A DNA stretch of 64,000 nucleotides, from assembly GCF_024300625.1 (NCBI RefSeq), contig NZ_CP101322.1, positions 199,992-263,991 of the forward strand, in the 5' to 3' direction. The stretch comes from Halovivax gelatinilyticus. Lineage in GTDB: Archaea; Halobacteriota; Halobacteria; Halobacteriales; Natrialbaceae. Both the position numbers and the translations under genes were made by a program. Positions 16,984 to 26,722 of the stretch are shown piece after piece. The stretch's first letter is position 1. The number at the start of each line of letters is the position of its first letter. The notes under the pieces are model-generated. The model had not been told where the DNA came from, ran no database searches, and saw only the letters and a program-made list of their open reading frames with translations.

Positions 16984-17088
16984 GGCCCGGGCTACCACGC
17001 GGACACTAAAAGGGCTACCATGGTCCCGGCATCGATCCGTGCTAGCGTCGATCGTGCACGCATATCAACGACTGGAAGACTCCAGGCG

Positions 17089-17535
17089 TCACCGATCGAA
17101 TTCCTCCCAGACGGCACCCATCCGCTCGTAAATCCACGGAACAATTTCTCGAGAGAGGACGTCGAAAAGCGAGACGGGGTAGGATCTGTCTTCACCATCT
17201 TCGTGATGAGCCGCCGGTGGCGCGTGAAAGTGTTCTCGAGTGTAGTCCGCACTGTCGTGTCGATCCCAACGGGCCATCCACTCTGTTTCGTGGTGAGTTT
17301 CGACGTACGTCACGTGGAAATCGCCGTTCGTGTACGCCTGGATCTCGACTGACGTTTCCGAGACGAACTGACGCGGGTAATACTGTGCATTCAGGGTACA
17401 GACCACAGAGTCCGGGTGAGTGGATGGGAATACGGAAACACCTGAGATCCACCGTTCGTCGCCGAGAACCGACGCGATCTCGCGCAGCACCGCTCGATTC
17501 GGATTGCGCTTCGTCCTCCTGCCCGCCACGGTCAC
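17089..17535 (-). CDS. Small effector-like protein (DUF6516/TumE-like?) paired with an HTH protein
   Basis: A 148-aa protein translated from GTG 17535 that overlaps the stop of the upstream HTH gene by four bases (GTGA), so translation is coupled. Its central part, WMARWDRHDSADYTREHFHA, resembles the histidine-rich RWDN-x-HH core of DUF6516 proteins, which occur as toxin-like partners of small HTH proteins. Several conserved-looking histidines (ETHHETEW, EHFHAPPAAHHED) could form a metal or nuclease centre. I assign the family only tentatively. Gene order (HTH first, effector second) and coupling suggest a toxin-antitoxin or regulator-effector module. Confidence 0.65.
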   Translation of the reverse strand: MTVAGRRTKRNPNRAVLREIASVLGDERWISGVSVFPSTHPDSVVCTLNAQYYPRQFVSETSVEIQAYTNGDFHVTYVETHHETEWMARWDRHDSADYTREHFHAPPAAHHEDGEDRSYPVSLFDVLSREIVPWIYERMGAVWEEFDR

Positions 17536-18053
17536 GCGATTCCTTCCTCGGCCGATCGGTATTCTCGGGCACGGCGCAGGTCACGTATCTCCGCCCTGAT
17601 CGCCTCCCAGTTGTTCAGGTCCTGCCAGATATTCTCCGGATCGTCGTACTCGAGCGGGTCGATCTCGCCGGGGTCAACACCATCGTACTCCTCCCGGTAA
17701 GCCGCCTCCTCGGAAAGCAGGTCATCGAGTCGACCGGCGAACTCCTCTTTCGGCAGATTCGCCAGTCGATCCAGTCGTCGCCACTCGAAGTACGATTCGT
17801 TTCGCCGGTAGGCCGCCGGATCGGGTATCACCCTGGTGAGAACGCCGATCTCGACCAGCCGATCGAGATGGCGGCGGGCGGCGTTTTTCGAACAGTCGGC
17901 TCGCTCGGCGATCGCCGAGACTCGCGTCGGTTCGACGAGTTCGAGCGCGACCCGATAGACGCGTTCGTCCGTCGGGGCGTCAGCCAGGCGGGTAGACAGA
18001 TCTGATGAAAAGTCCGTCTCAGGCGGGCCACCCTCGTCCGTCGGTGCGTTCAT
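17532..18053 (-). CDS. Winged-HTH DNA-binding protein, putative antitoxin/regulator
   Basis: The 173-aa protein has a winged helix near residues 30-95 (VSAIAERADCSKNAARRHLDRLVEIGVLTRV) and a helical, acidic C-terminal part (KEEFAGRLDDLLSEEAAYREEY ... NIWQDLNNWEAIRAEI) likely to bind its partner. It resembles the TrmB-like/DUF7342 HTH proteins of haloarchaea. A TATA-like ATATAT stretch (~18077-18088) lies about 30 bases upstream of ATG 18053, predicting a leaderless start. A perfect inverted repeat (18091-18110) abuts it, so autoregulation is likely. It forms a coupled pair with the downstream small gene. Confidence 0.78.
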   Translation of the reverse strand: MNAPTDEGGPPETDFSSDLSTRLADAPTDERVYRVALELVEPTRVSAIAERADCSKNAARRHLDRLVEIGVLTRVIPDPAAYRRNESYFEWRRLDRLANLPKEEFAGRLDDLLSEEAAYREEYDGVDPGEIDPLEYDDPENIWQDLNNWEAIRAEIRDLRRAREYRSAEEGIA

Positions 18054-18090
18054 GCGAACAAATACGAGCGACTGCGAAATATATGTACTG

Positions 18091-18110
18091 GTGATCGATG
18101 GGCCGATCAC
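18091..18110. promoter_or_regulatory. Inverted repeat next to the HTH/effector promoter
   Basis: GTGATCG (18091-18097) and CGATCAC (18104-18110) are perfect inverted arms with a 6-base spacer, immediately upstream (minus-strand sense) of the TATA-like ATATAT of the HTH gene. A dimeric HTH protein bound here would overlap the BRE/TATA region. Confidence 0.5.
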
Positions 18111-18203
18111 GCACATGTCGACTCGCTGCGACGGTCGATCGATCAGGTGACACACGGAGCGTAGCCGACTACCCGAAAAGGAGTCCAACGTCGTCGACCC
18201 TGA

Positions 18204-20030
18204 CTACTCCAGGACGACCAGCGTATCGCCCATGTCGACGCTGTCGCCCTCTGCGACCGCGACCTGGCTCACGGTCCCGCCGCGCGCGGCCACGATGTCG
18301 TTTTCCATCTTCATCGCTTCGAGCACGACGACGACATCTCCGGCGGCCACGTCGTCGCCCTCGGCGACCTCGACGGAGAGGACCGTCCCCTGCATCTCCG
18401 CGGAGACGGACTCGCCGTCTCCGGAAACCGCCGCCTCGGACCCGCCGTCGTCGCTGCTCCCCGTCTGGGGACGCTGGGGCGGCGAGCCGCCACCACCGTT
18501 CGAAAGCGGTGCGGCGCCGCGCTCTTCGAGGTCGACTTCGAAGCGCTTGCCGTTGACCTCGACCGTGAACTCGCGTTCGACGACCTGAACGTCGTCGGCC
18601 GAGGCGCTGGGTTCGGCCGGGCCCCAGCGTTCCTGTGCGTCAGAAAGGCGCTCGGGATCGAGTTCTTCGTCGAGGTACTTTGTCGTGTGCGTCCCCGCGA
18701 CGAACCGATCGTCCGTACAGGTCAACCGGTGGAACGGAACGATGGTCGTCACGCCCTCGATCTCGTACTCCGCGAGCGCGCGCTTTGAGCGGGCGAGACA
18801 CTCCTCGCGATCTGCGCCCCAGACGATGAGCTTCGCGATCATCGAGTCGTAATCGGTGACCAGCTCGTCGCCCTGTCGCATCGCGTCGTCGACGCGAACG
18901 CCCACGCCACCCGGTGGATCGTAGGTCGTGAGGACGCCGCCTGTGGCCGGCTGGAAGTCCTTGGCGGCGTTCTCAGCGTTGATGCGGAACTCGATGGCGT
19001 GGCCGTCGATCTCGACGTCGTCCTGTGCGAAGTCGAGTTCCTCGCCCGCGGCGACCCGTAGCTGCCACTTCAGGATGTCGATGCCCGTGATCTCCTCGGT
19101 GACGCAGTGTTCGACCTGAATCCGCGTGTTGACCTCGAGGAAGTAGAAGTTCGCGTCCGGCCCCAGGAGGCCGTCGCGGTCGACGTCCTCCTCGACGAGA
19201 AACTCGACGGTGCCGGCGTTCGTGTAGTCGGCCGCCGCGACGCCGCGGCGAGCCGCCTCGCCGATCTTCTCGCGGAGTTCGTCGGAGAGTGCCGGCGACG
19301 GGCCCTCCTCGACGACCTTCTGGTGACGGCGCTGGAGCGAGCAGTCGCGCTCGCCCAGGTGGCGGACGTTGCCGTGGTGGTCGGCGACGATCTGAACCTC
19401 GATGTGACGGGGATTCTCGAGGTAGCGCTCCAGGTAGACGGAGTCGTTACCGAAGTACGCCTCACCTTCGCGCTTTGCGCTCTCGAGTTCGTCGGCCGCG
19501 TCGTCGGCGCTCTCGACGACCTTCATCCCGCGACCGCCGCCACCGCCTTCGGCCTTGATCGCCACGGGGTAGCCGTGTTCGTCGCCGAAGGTCTCGACTT
19601 CCTCGACCTCCTCGACTGGATCCGTCGTCCCGGGGACGATCGGCACGTCCGCGTCGTTCATGATCGTCCGCGCCTTCGTCTTCTCGCCGAGCGCCTCCAT
19701 GGCGTCGCTCGACGGCCCCACCCAGGTGAGAGTTTCTTCGTTCTCCACTTTCCGCGCGAACTCGGCGTTCTCCGCGAGGAACCCGTAACCGGGGTGGATC
19801 GCGTCGGCGCCGGCCTTCTGGGCGGCGTCGATAACGGCCTCGTGATCGAGGTAGGAGTCGGCCGCACGCGCGGGGCCGACGTTGTACGCTTCGTCGGCGT
19901 AGCGGACGTGTCCGCCGTTTTTGTCCGCCTCGGAGTAGACCGCGACCGTCTCGACGCCCAGTTCCTCACAGGCCCGCATGACCCTGACCGCGATTTCGCC
20001 GCGGTTCGCCACCAGTACCTTCTCGAACAT
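18204..20030 (-). CDS. pccA: Propionyl/acetyl-CoA carboxylase, biotin carboxylase-BCCP subunit
   Basis: A 608-aa fused subunit: biotin carboxylase N-domain ([20 protein letters not shown]), ATP-grasp with the Gly-rich loop [13 protein letters not shown], the metal/catalytic [10 protein letters not shown] block, then a Gly/Ser/Pro linker ([11 protein letters not shown]) and a C-terminal biotinyl domain with the biotinylation site EAMKMEND. It carboxylates biotin using ATP and bicarbonate for the transferase subunit encoded at 20525-22075. With the small subunit between them it matches the haloarchaeal pccB-pccX-pccA propionyl-CoA carboxylase, which makes methylmalonyl-CoA. It is last in the operon, 132 bases after the small subunit. 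Confidence 0.93.
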   Translation of the reverse strand: MFEKVLVANRGEIAVRVMRACEELGVETVAVYSEADKNGGHVRYADEAYNVGPARAADSYLDHEAVIDAAQKAGADAIHPGYGFLAENAEFARKVENEETLTWVGPSSDAMEALGEKTKARTIMNDADVPIVPGTTDPVEEVEEVETFGDEHGYPVAIKAEGGGGGRGMKVVESADDAADELESAKREGEAYFGNDSVYLERYLENPRHIEVQIVADHHGNVRHLGERDCSLQRRHQKVVEEGPSPALSDELREKIGEAARRGVAAADYTNAGTVEFLVEEDVDRDGLLGPDANFYFLEVNTRIQVEHCVTEEITGIDILKWQLRVAAGEELDFAQDDVEIDGHAIEFRINAENAAKDFQPATGGVLTTYDPPGGVGVRVDDAMRQGDELVTDYDSMIAKLIVWGADREECLARSKRALAEYEIEGVTTIVPFHRLTCTDDRFVAGTHTTKYLDEELDPERLSDAQERWGPAEPSASADDVQVVEREFTVEVNGKRFEVDLEERGAAPLSNGGGGSPPQRPQTGSSDDGGSEAAVSGDGESVSAEMQGTVLSVEVAEGDDVAAGDVVVVLEAMKMENDIVAARGGTVSQVAVAEGDSVDMGDTLVVLE

Positions 20031-20162
20031 TCCTGTTTGAACGGTCGGAAGGGCCGTACCTTATTGTTTCGCAAACGACTCGGAGAGGACGAACTGTCAC
20101 GCAGGGTTCCGCTCGGACGATTTCAACCGAACATCGAGCGGTTCGATCGAATCGATCGTCGT

Positions 20163-20525
20163 TCAGAATCGATCGATTCGGCCCGACGCGGCCCACGGAT
20201 CCCGGGGGGCGGCCGTCGGTACGCGACTAGCGCGTCCCGTTATGGCGTCGAGGCGGCCGGCGAACGCCCACCGCCGTTCGTCCCAGGAGTCCGTCTCGTC
20301 CGCCCGGGAGGCCGCGAGTTCCCGGTCGCGCAGGTGCGCACCGATGACGGCCGCGATCGCCGCGGTCTCCTCGGGAGTCGCCGACGGCGGGATCGAGAGT
20401 GAAACGTCGGCCGGCAGGAGTCCATCGACGCCGTCAGCGTCGGGAGTCGTATCGGTGGGTTCGACGGTCGACTCGTCGTCCGTGTCGTCGACCGACGATC
20501 GATCGGAGTGGGCGTTTCGACTCAT
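20163..20525 (-). CDS. pccX: Acyl-CoA carboxylase small (epsilon-like) subunit
   Basis: A 120-aa acidic protein between the two large carboxylase subunits. Its middle ([21 protein letters not shown]) is the short helix found in actinobacterial epsilon subunits (PEELAALxAVL), and the C-terminus has the WxxxGR-type end ([12 protein letters not shown]). In Haloferax mediterranei, PccX is needed for propionyl-CoA carboxylase activity. Its ATG overlaps the stop of the beta subunit by one base (TGATG), showing translational coupling. The first ~50 residues are disordered, rich in Asp, Ser and Thr. Confidence 0.85.
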   Translation of the reverse strand: MSRNAHSDRSSVDDTDDESTVEPTDTTPDADGVDGLLPADVSLSIPPSATPEETAAIAAVIGAHLRDRELAASRADETDSWDERRWAFAGRLDAITGRASRVPTAAPRDPWAASGRIDRF

Positions 20526-22075
20526 CAGAGCGGGATGTTGCCGTGTTTCTTCTGGGGATTTTGCTCGCGCTTGGATTCGAGCATTTCGAGGTCGCGGATC
20601 AGCCGTGGGCGGGTTTCCGTGGGTCGGATGACGTCGTCGAGAAAGCCCTTGTCCGTCGCCGTGTACGGATTCGCGAACTCCTCGCGATACTCCTCGATGA
20701 GTTGTTCGCGAAGCGCGTCGGGATCGTCGGCGTCGGCGAGTTCCTCACGGTAGAGGATGTTGACGGCACCCTTCGGTCCCATAACAGCGATTTCGGCCGT
20801 CGGCCAGGCGTAGTTGACGTCCGCGCCGAGGTTCTTCGAGGCCATCACGCAGTAGGCGCCGCCGTAGGCCTTCCGGGTGATGACGGTAAGTAGCGGCACC
20901 GTTGCTTCGGAAAACGCGTAGAGCAATTTCGCTCCGTGGCGAATTATTCCGCGGTGTTCCTGGTCGGTACCGGGCATGTAACCGGGGACGTCGACGAATG
21001 TCACGATCGGGATGTTGAACGAGTCACAGAAACGGACGAATCGCGAGGCCTTCATCGAGGCGTCGACGGTGAGCGTTCCAGCGTTGACCCGCGGCTGGTT
21101 GGCCACGAGGCCGACGGATCGGCCGTCGAGTCGCCCGAATCCGACGACGATGTTCTGGGCGTAGTTCTCAGCCACCTCGAAGAACGACCCCTCGTCGACG
21201 ACCGTCTCGATGACGCTCGTCATGTCGTAGGGCTTTTGCGGATTGTCGGGGACGATCGATTCGAGCGCGTCGTCCCGGCGGTCCGGGTCGTCCCACGGCT
21301 CGACGCGTGGCGGATCCTCGACGTTGTTCTGTGGGAGATACGAGAGCAGCCGTCGGATGTCGTCGAGCGCTCCCTCTTCGGACTCGCAGGCGAACTGGGC
21401 GACCCCGGTTTCGCCGGCGTGCGTCATCGCCCCGCCGAGTTCCTCGTGGGTGACGTCCTCGCCGGTGACGGTCTTCGTCACGCCGGGACCGGTGATGTAC
21501 ATGTGACTCGTGTCTTTCACCATGAAGATGAAGTCCGTAATCGCCGGCGAGTAGACGGCACCGCCGGCACACGGACCCATCGTGGCCGAGATCTGTGGGA
21601 TGACGCCGCTTGCTTCCTGATTGCGTCGGAAAATTTCGGTGTAACCCGCCAGACTCTTGACGCCCTCCTGAATGCGAGCGCCGGCGGAGTCGTTGAGTCC
21701 GATGACGGGCGCGCCGACGTCCATCGCCATGTCCATCACCTTACAGACCTTTTCGGCGAAGACCTCGCCGAGCGAGCCGCCGAAGACGGTAAAGTCGTGA
21801 GCAAAGACGAAGACGGTTCGCCCGTCGACCTCGCCGTAGCCCGTCACGACGCCGTCGCCTTTGATCTTCATCTCGTCCATCCCGAAGTTCGTCTCCGCGT
21901 GGGTGCGAAGCTGGTCGAATTCGGTGAACGTCTCGTCGTCGAGGAAGTACTCGATGCGCTCGCGGGCGGTCATCTTTCCTTTCTCGTGCTGGCGTTCGAT
22001 CCGCCGCTCGCCGCCGCCGAGCAGCGCCTCCTCCCGGAGCGCCTCGAGTTCCTCGATACGCTCTTCCATCGTCAT
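20525..22075 (-). CDS. pccB: Propionyl/acetyl-CoA carboxylase carboxyltransferase (beta) subunit
   Basis: A 516-aa carboxyltransferase of the PccB/AccD5 type: two crotonase-like halves, with the acyl-CoA oxyanion glycine pair near [16 protein letters not shown] in the N-half and biotin pocket [15 protein letters not shown] in the C-half. It transfers carboxyl from biotin to propionyl- (or acetyl-) CoA; the acyl specificity residue cannot be judged here. It is first in the minus-strand operon pccB-pccX-pccA and starts [21 protein letters not shown] at ATG 22075. The operon may feed the methylaspartate or 3-hydroxypropionate-type routes or PHBV precursor supply. Confidence 0.94.
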   Translation of the reverse strand: MTMEERIEELEALREEALLGGGERRIERQHEKGKMTARERIEYFLDDETFTEFDQLRTHAETNFGMDEMKIKGDGVVTGYGEVDGRTVFVFAHDFTVFGGSLGEVFAEKVCKVMDMAMDVGAPVIGLNDSAGARIQEGVKSLAGYTEIFRRNQEASGVIPQISATMGPCAGGAVYSPAITDFIFMVKDTSHMYITGPGVTKTVTGEDVTHEELGGAMTHAGETGVAQFACESEEGALDDIRRLLSYLPQNNVEDPPRVEPWDDPDRRDDALESIVPDNPQKPYDMTSVIETVVDEGSFFEVAENYAQNIVVGFGRLDGRSVGLVANQPRVNAGTLTVDASMKASRFVRFCDSFNIPIVTFVDVPGYMPGTDQEHRGIIRHGAKLLYAFSEATVPLLTVITRKAYGGAYCVMASKNLGADVNYAWPTAEIAVMGPKGAVNILYREELADADDPDALREQLIEEYREEFANPYTATDKGFLDDVIRPTETRPRLIRDLEMLESKREQNPQKKHGNIPL

Positions 22076-22187
22076 GGGTCGATCCTCCGAGCGCCGGTCA
22101 TTGTCGGGTCGAAGGACCAGCCCGACAAAAAACGTTCTGAAGGCGCAACCGATCCGGTCAGATCGTCGTCAGGGCCGGAAGCCCGCG

Positions 22188-23555
22188 TTATTCGAGGAAT
22201 TCGGCGAAATCTCCGGTCAAAAAGTCGTAGTAGCCGGTGAGTGCGAGGGCGAGCGAGATGAGCAGGACGAGGATGACGGGCACGCGAACGACCCAGATCC
22301 ACACCCGCGCCCACGCGCCGAGGTCGCCGATCCCCCGCTCTAGTTCGGCGACAGCCCGGTCGGCGCCGATCCAGGCGACGAGTATCATGAGCAAGATGCC
22401 GCCGGTGACGAGCAGAATCTCCGCGGCGAAGATGTCGTAGAGGTCGACCATGATCGGTTCGTCCTCGTGGGAAAAGAGCGCGACGGGGACGCCCAGGAGG
22501 AACATGCCCCCACCGATGATGGTGGCGGCGCGGGCGCGAGTCGCCCCGTACTCGTCGATCACGAACGAGACGACGACCTCCATCAGACTGATCGCGGACG
22601 AAAGGGCCGCGATCGCGAACATCGCGAAAAAGAAGATTCCGATGAGCGTCCCGTACTGGACGTCGGCGAACGCGCCCGCGAGCGCGACGAAGATCGCCCC
22701 CGGCCCGGGTTCGGCCGCGCCGATTCCGGCCGCAAAGAGGATCGGAAAGACGATGAGTCCGGTCAGGACGGCGATAGCCGTGTCGAACCCGACGATGATT
22801 CCTGAGTCCTCCGCGAGGTTGCGATCCTCACCGAGGTAGGAGGCGTAGGTGATCATCACGCCCATTCCGAGCGAGAGTGTGAAAAACGCCTGACCCGCCG
22901 CCGCGGGGACGATAGACCGCCAGTCGTCCGCGAGCACGTCCAGATCCGGCGAGAGATAGTACGTGTACCCCTCGGTCGCTCCACCGAGCGTCCCCGCGTA
23001 GACGGCGAGACCGATCATGATGACGATGATCGACGGCACCATCAGCTTGACCGCGTACTCGATCCCTCGACGCACGCCGAGGGCGACGATGGCGATCGTC
23101 GCGGCCATGAAAATCGCGTGGAACAACACGGCGTCGAGACCCGTCGCGATGTCGAGGAAGTACGTCTCCGGATCGTCCGTGTAGCCCCCGGTGACGCTGC
23201 CGACGAAGTATCTGACCACCCACCCCGCGACGACGCTGTAGTACGAGAGGATGAGAAACCCGATCAGGATGAACAGCCCGCCGACGAACCGCCATGCGCC
23301 GCCGCCGAACTCCCTGAGCGCGCCGACCGGGCTCCGCTCGGTCTGACGGCCGATCGTGAACTCGACGAGCATCGCGGGGACGCCGATCAGAAGGATGAAA
23401 CCGAGGTACAGGAGTAAAAACGCGGCACCGCCTTCCTCTCCCACCTGGAACGGAAATCGCCAGACGTTACCCAGCCCGACGGCGCTTCCGACGGCCGCCA
23501 GAACGAATCCCATCCGCGTCGCCCACGTCTCGCGCGCGATGCGGTCGGTTCCCAT
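22188..23555 (-). CDS. Sodium-dependent transporter, NSS (SNF) family
   Basis: A 455-aa membrane protein with 11-12 helices. The first helix carries the unwound Na+/substrate-binding sequence GSAVGLGNVWRFPFQ, the family signature, and TM6/TM8 motifs are recognisable (GQAFFTLSLGMGVMITYASY). NSS proteins symport amino acids or related amines with Na+, suited to a high-salt organism. The substrate is unknown. The start MGTDRIARETWATR is normal length for prokaryotic members. It is divergent from the substrate-binding protein gene over a 214-base AT-rich spacer. Confidence 0.93.
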   Translation of the reverse strand: MGTDRIARETWATRMGFVLAAVGSAVGLGNVWRFPFQVGEEGGAAFLLLYLGFILLIGVPAMLVEFTIGRQTERSPVGALREFGGGAWRFVGGLFILIGFLILSYYSVVAGWVVRYFVGSVTGGYTDDPETYFLDIATGLDAVLFHAIFMAATIAIVALGVRRGIEYAVKLMVPSIIVIMIGLAVYAGTLGGATEGYTYYLSPDLDVLADDWRSIVPAAAGQAFFTLSLGMGVMITYASYLGEDRNLAEDSGIIVGFDTAIAVLTGLIVFPILFAAGIGAAEPGPGAIFVALAGAFADVQYGTLIGIFFFAMFAIAALSSAISLMEVVVSFVIDEYGATRARAATIIGGGMFLLGVPVALFSHEDEPIMVDLYDIFAAEILLVTGGILLMILVAWIGADRAVAELERGIGDLGAWARVWIWVVRVPVILVLLISLALALTGYYDFLTGDFAEFLE

Positions 23556-23741
23556 ACCCGACGGTCACGTGGATCCGACAAGGGTAATCAGACCGTACAC
23601 GTATCCCAACGGCGGAATTTTCGGAAAAATTCGGCACACATGTCTATCAAAATGACCAGTTAATCCGATAAGTTCACTGTCAACCCGAAGTGTTCTTAAA
23701 TATAATAAGTACTGACCTATGTGAAGTCATCGCACAAATAC

Positions 23742-23749
23742 TTTATAAT
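23742..23749 (+). promoter_or_regulatory. TATA box of the substrate-binding protein gene
   Basis: TTTATAAT sits about 25 bases upstream of ATG 23770, in the position expected for an archaeal promoter giving a leaderless or near-leaderless transcript. The flanking spacer 23556-23741 is AT-rich and probably also holds the NSS promoter on the other strand. Confidence 0.7.
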
Positions 23750-23769
23750 AGCCCGCTATACGATACGCT

Positions 23770-25044
23770 ATGGCACGGAACCTCAACCGAAGACGGGTGC
23801 TCGGAGGTATCGGCGCGGTAGGAGCGGCGACGGTCGCCGGCTGTCTCGGTGACGACGATCCGGTAGACGACGATCCCGGAACCGACGACGGAGACGCCCC
23901 GGGGACGGACCCGGACGACCGCGAAGTGATGCACGGCATCCTCCAGCCGGAAACTGGCGACCTCGGCGAACTGGGTACGCCGATCGCTGACGCCGCGGAG
24001 CTGCCGAGCATTCAGCTCGACGACGAGGGAAGCGATTTCGAAATTACCGTCCAGCGTGAGGACAGCGAGACGCTCTCTGAGGCGGGTATCTCCCGGGCGG
24101 AGGACATCGTCGCCGCCGGGAACCCGTCGTTCACCGGTGCCGCGGCGTCCGACGTTACCATCCCGGTCGCAGAGAGTGTCGCCATTCCGGAACAGATCGT
24201 CATGATCTCGCCCGCCAGTACGGCCCCCGAGATCACCGACCTCGACGGCGACTACATCCTCAGGACGTGCCCGAGCGACGCCCTCCAGGGTGCGGTCATG
24301 GGCGAACTGGCCTACGACGACCGGGGCTGGGAGACGGCCGCGACGATGTACACGAACGACGCCTACGGCCAGGCGTTGAACCGTGAGTTTTCGAACGCGT
24401 TCGAAGACGAGGGCGGTGAAATCGTCGGGGACGTCTCGTTCGAGCCCGAACAGTCCTCGTACGTCTCCGAACTCGAGAGCGCTCTCGGCGACGACCCCGA
24501 CTTCCTGATGCTGGTCGCGTTCCCGGTGAGCGGCATCCAGATCTTCCGAGACTTCTACGAAGGGTTCGACGAGATTCCTGTCATGGTCACCGACGGCCTG
24601 ATCGAAGACGGCCTGCCGGACGACGTCGACAACCCGATGGACAACGTCATCGGTACCTCGCCCGGCGCCGACGGGCCGGAGGTCGACGCGTTCAACGAAC
24701 TATACGAGGACGAGTACGGGACCTCGCCGGGCGTCTTCAACGCGCAGGCCTACGACGCCAGCGCGGTCCAGATCCTGGCAAACCTGCGAGCTGGAGACAA
24801 CGACGGCCAGGCCGTCTCTCAACAGGTCAGAGCCGTAACGGACCCCGGCGGCGAGGTCGTCGGCCCGTCGAACTTCGCCGAAGCGGTCGAACTGGCCGCA
24901 GACGGCGAAGAGATCGAGTACCAGGGCGCCTCGAGTCCCGTCGAGTTCGACGAGAACGGGGACATGACGGCCGTCTCCTACGACATCTACGAGTTCGGCG
25001 ACTACGAGATCAACGTCGTCGACTCGCTCGACTTCGAGAACTGA
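23770..25044 (+). CDS. ABC transporter substrate-binding lipoprotein, branched-chain amino acid type
   Basis: A 424-aa extracellular binding protein. The N-terminus has a twin-arginine motif (NRRRVLGG) and a lipobox ending VAGC (Cys25), so it is exported folded through Tat and lipid-anchored. An Asp-rich linker follows, then a type I periplasmic-binding fold (Peripla_BP_6) with IMISPASTAPEI, YTNDAYGQALN and DFLMLVAFPVSG. It belongs to the LivJ/LivK group that binds Leu/Ile/Val, but related members bind amides, urea or aromatic compounds. It is convergent with the permease/ATPase operon 25169-29206, so it is expressed from its own promoter. Confidence 0.92.
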   Translation: MARNLNRRRVLGGIGAVGAATVAGCLGDDDPVDDDPGTDDGDAPGTDPDDREVMHGILQPETGDLGELGTPIADAAELPSIQLDDEGSDFEITVQREDSETLSEAGISRAEDIVAAGNPSFTGAAASDVTIPVAESVAIPEQIVMISPASTAPEITDLDGDYILRTCPSDALQGAVMGELAYDDRGWETAATMYTNDAYGQALNREFSNAFEDEGGEIVGDVSFEPEQSSYVSELESALGDDPDFLMLVAFPVSGIQIFRDFYEGFDEIPVMVTDGLIEDGLPDDVDNPMDNVIGTSPGADGPEVDAFNELYEDEYGTSPGVFNAQAYDASAVQILANLRAGDNDGQAVSQQVRAVTDPGGEVVGPSNFAEAVELAADGEEIEYQGASSPVEFDENGDMTAVSYDIYEFGDYEINVVDSLDFEN

Positions 25045-25168
25045 TCGGCCACGATTCGAACTCGCAACGAATGCGGCATTTTTCGGTCAACCCTCGCGCG
25101 TAGCCGCCAGAAGGCTCGCACGTTACTAACGGACAGCGTTGCCGACGATCGAATACGGACGGTAAAAT

Positions 25169-25867
25169 TTAGCCCCCGAGGAAGTCGCGTCTGACCTGTT
25201 CGTCGGCGAGCAGGGCGTCACCGTCGTCCTCGTACCGGTTGCGGCCCTGAACGAGAACGTACCCTCGATCGCAGCGTCTGAGCGCCTCTTTCGCGTTCTG
25301 TTCGACCATCAAGATTGCCGTGCCGGTCTCGTTGATGAGGTCGACGCGGTCGAACATGTCGTCGACCAGGTCGGGTGCCAGACCGGCGGAGGGTTCGTCG
25401 AGCAAGAGGAGATCGGGTTCGAGCATCAGCGCCCGACCCATCGCGACCATCTGCTGCTGACCGCCGCTCATACTCCCCGCCTTCTGATCCTGTCGCTCTT
25501 CGAGGATGGGAAACCGATCGAAGATCAGTTCCAGCGCGTCCTCCGGCACCTCGTCCAGGATGTAGGCGCCCATCTCGAGGTTCTCGCGAACCGACAACGA
25601 CGGGAAGACGTTGTCGTTCTGTGGAACGTAGCCGACGCCGTGGGTGATGATCTCGTCCGGTCGAAGCCCGCTGATCTCCGCACCGTTGAAGGTGATGCTG
25701 CCGCCCATGTACGACGTGAGCCCGAAGACCGACTTCATCACGGTCGACTTTCCGGCTCCGTTCGGTCCGACGATCGTAACGTACTCGCCGTCGTCGACGG
25801 ACAGTTCGATGTCATATAGCACCTGGAGATCGCCGTACCCTGCGTCGAGCGAGTCGATCGTGAGCAT
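25169..25867 (-). CDS. Branched-chain amino acid-type ABC transporter ATPase, LivF-like
   Basis: A 232-aa nucleotide-binding subunit: Walker A GPNGAGKS, signature MSGGQQQMVAMGRAL, Walker B LLLLDEPSAGLAP and an H-loop region modified to MVEQNAKEAL, as in other LivF proteins (Gln in place of the H-loop His). It is the last gene of the livH-livM-livG-livF order, directly adjacent (no gap) to the livG-like gene. Together the two ATPases drive uptake of substrates delivered by the lipoprotein encoded at 23770-25044. Confidence 0.93.
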   Translation of the reverse strand: MLTIDSLDAGYGDLQVLYDIELSVDDGEYVTIVGPNGAGKSTVMKSVFGLTSYMGGSITFNGAEISGLRPDEIITHGVGYVPQNDNVFPSLSVRENLEMGAYILDEVPEDALELIFDRFPILEERQDQKAGSMSGGQQQMVAMGRALMLEPDLLLLDEPSAGLAPDLVDDMFDRVDLINETGTAILMVEQNAKEALRRCDRGYVLVQGRNRYEDDGDALLADEQVRRDFLGG

Positions 25868-26722
25868 CTACACGTCACCTCCGAGGTAGGCTTCGATAAC
25901 CCGTTCGTTTTCCTGTATCTCCGCCGGCGATCCTTCGGCGAGCACCTGTCCCTGGTGCATGACGATCACGTGTTCACAGTGTTCCATAATGACGTCCATG
26001 TCGTGTTCGACGAGCAGGAACGTGTACCCGTCATCTCTCAGTTCGTGGATTCGATCCAGCAGTTTCACCTCGAGCGAAGGATTCACCCCGGCCATCGGCT
26101 CGTCCAGAAGGAGCATGTCGGGGTCGGTGAGCAGCGCCCGCGACAGTTCGAGCAGTTTGCGCTGGCCGCCCGAGAGATTTCCGGCCTCCTCGTGGGCGAG
26201 GTGGTCGATCTCGAAGAGTTCGAGCGTCTCCCAGACCCGATTGAGCAGTTCACGCTCTTCTTCGATGACGCCCCGTCGAGTCAGCGGTGCCACGGACCGA
26301 AGGAACGACTCGCCCAGTTGCCCTTCGAACGCGAGCAACATGTTCTCTAGGACAGTCATCTCGCTCAGGTCGCGTGCGATCTGGAACGTCCTGACGAGAC
26401 CGCGGTTGGCGATCTGGTTCGGACTCATTCCGGTGATGTCGGCGCCTTCGAACAGGACCGTCCCGGCGTTCGGCGAGTGAACGCCGGTTATCAGGTTGAA
26501 CGTCGTCGACTTACCGGCGCCGTTCGGGCCGATGAGGCCGGTGATCGACCCGCGTTCGACCTCGAAACTCACGCCGTCGACGGCGACGACGCCCCCGAAC
26601 CGTTTTTCGAGATCGCGCACGCGAAGCGGCGGTCCAGCTGGATCGGTCGTCGAACCCTCGCCGCCGGCGCTCGGCGTGTCGACCTCGCGTTCGGCCGTAT
26701 CTCCGGCTTCGACGTCACTCAT
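25868..26722 (-). CDS. Branched-chain amino acid-type ABC transporter ATPase, LivG-like
   Basis: A 284-aa ATPase with an acidic ~40-residue N-terminal extension, then LRVRDLEKRFGGVVAVDGVS, Walker A GPNGAGKS, the long LivG insert, signature NLSGGQRKLLELSRAL, Walker B MLLLDEPMAGVNP and the H-loop LLVEHDMDVIM. The start ATG 26722 overlaps the livM-like stop by eight bases, so the extended frame upstream of it (which would be basic and Arg-rich) was rejected. It pairs with the LivF-like subunit. Confidence 0.93.
   Translation of the reverse strand: MSDVEAGDTAEREVDTPSAGGEGSTTDPAGPPLRVRDLEKRFGGVVAVDGVSFEVERGSITGLIGPNGAGKSTTFNLITGVHSPNAGTVLFEGADITGMSPNQIANRGLVRTFQIARDLSEMTVLENMLLAFEGQLGESFLRSVAPLTRRGVIEEERELLNRVWETLELFEIDHLAHEEAGNLSGGQRKLLELSRALLTDPDMLLLDEPMAGVNPSLEVKLLDRIHELRDDGYTFLLVEHDMDVIMEHCEHVIVMHQGQVLAEGSPAEIQENERVIEAYLGGDV

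Noticed and set aside
19107-20402. Long plus-strand open frame opposite pccA
   Set aside because: Complementary reading of the biotin carboxylase gene without any recognisable protein feature.
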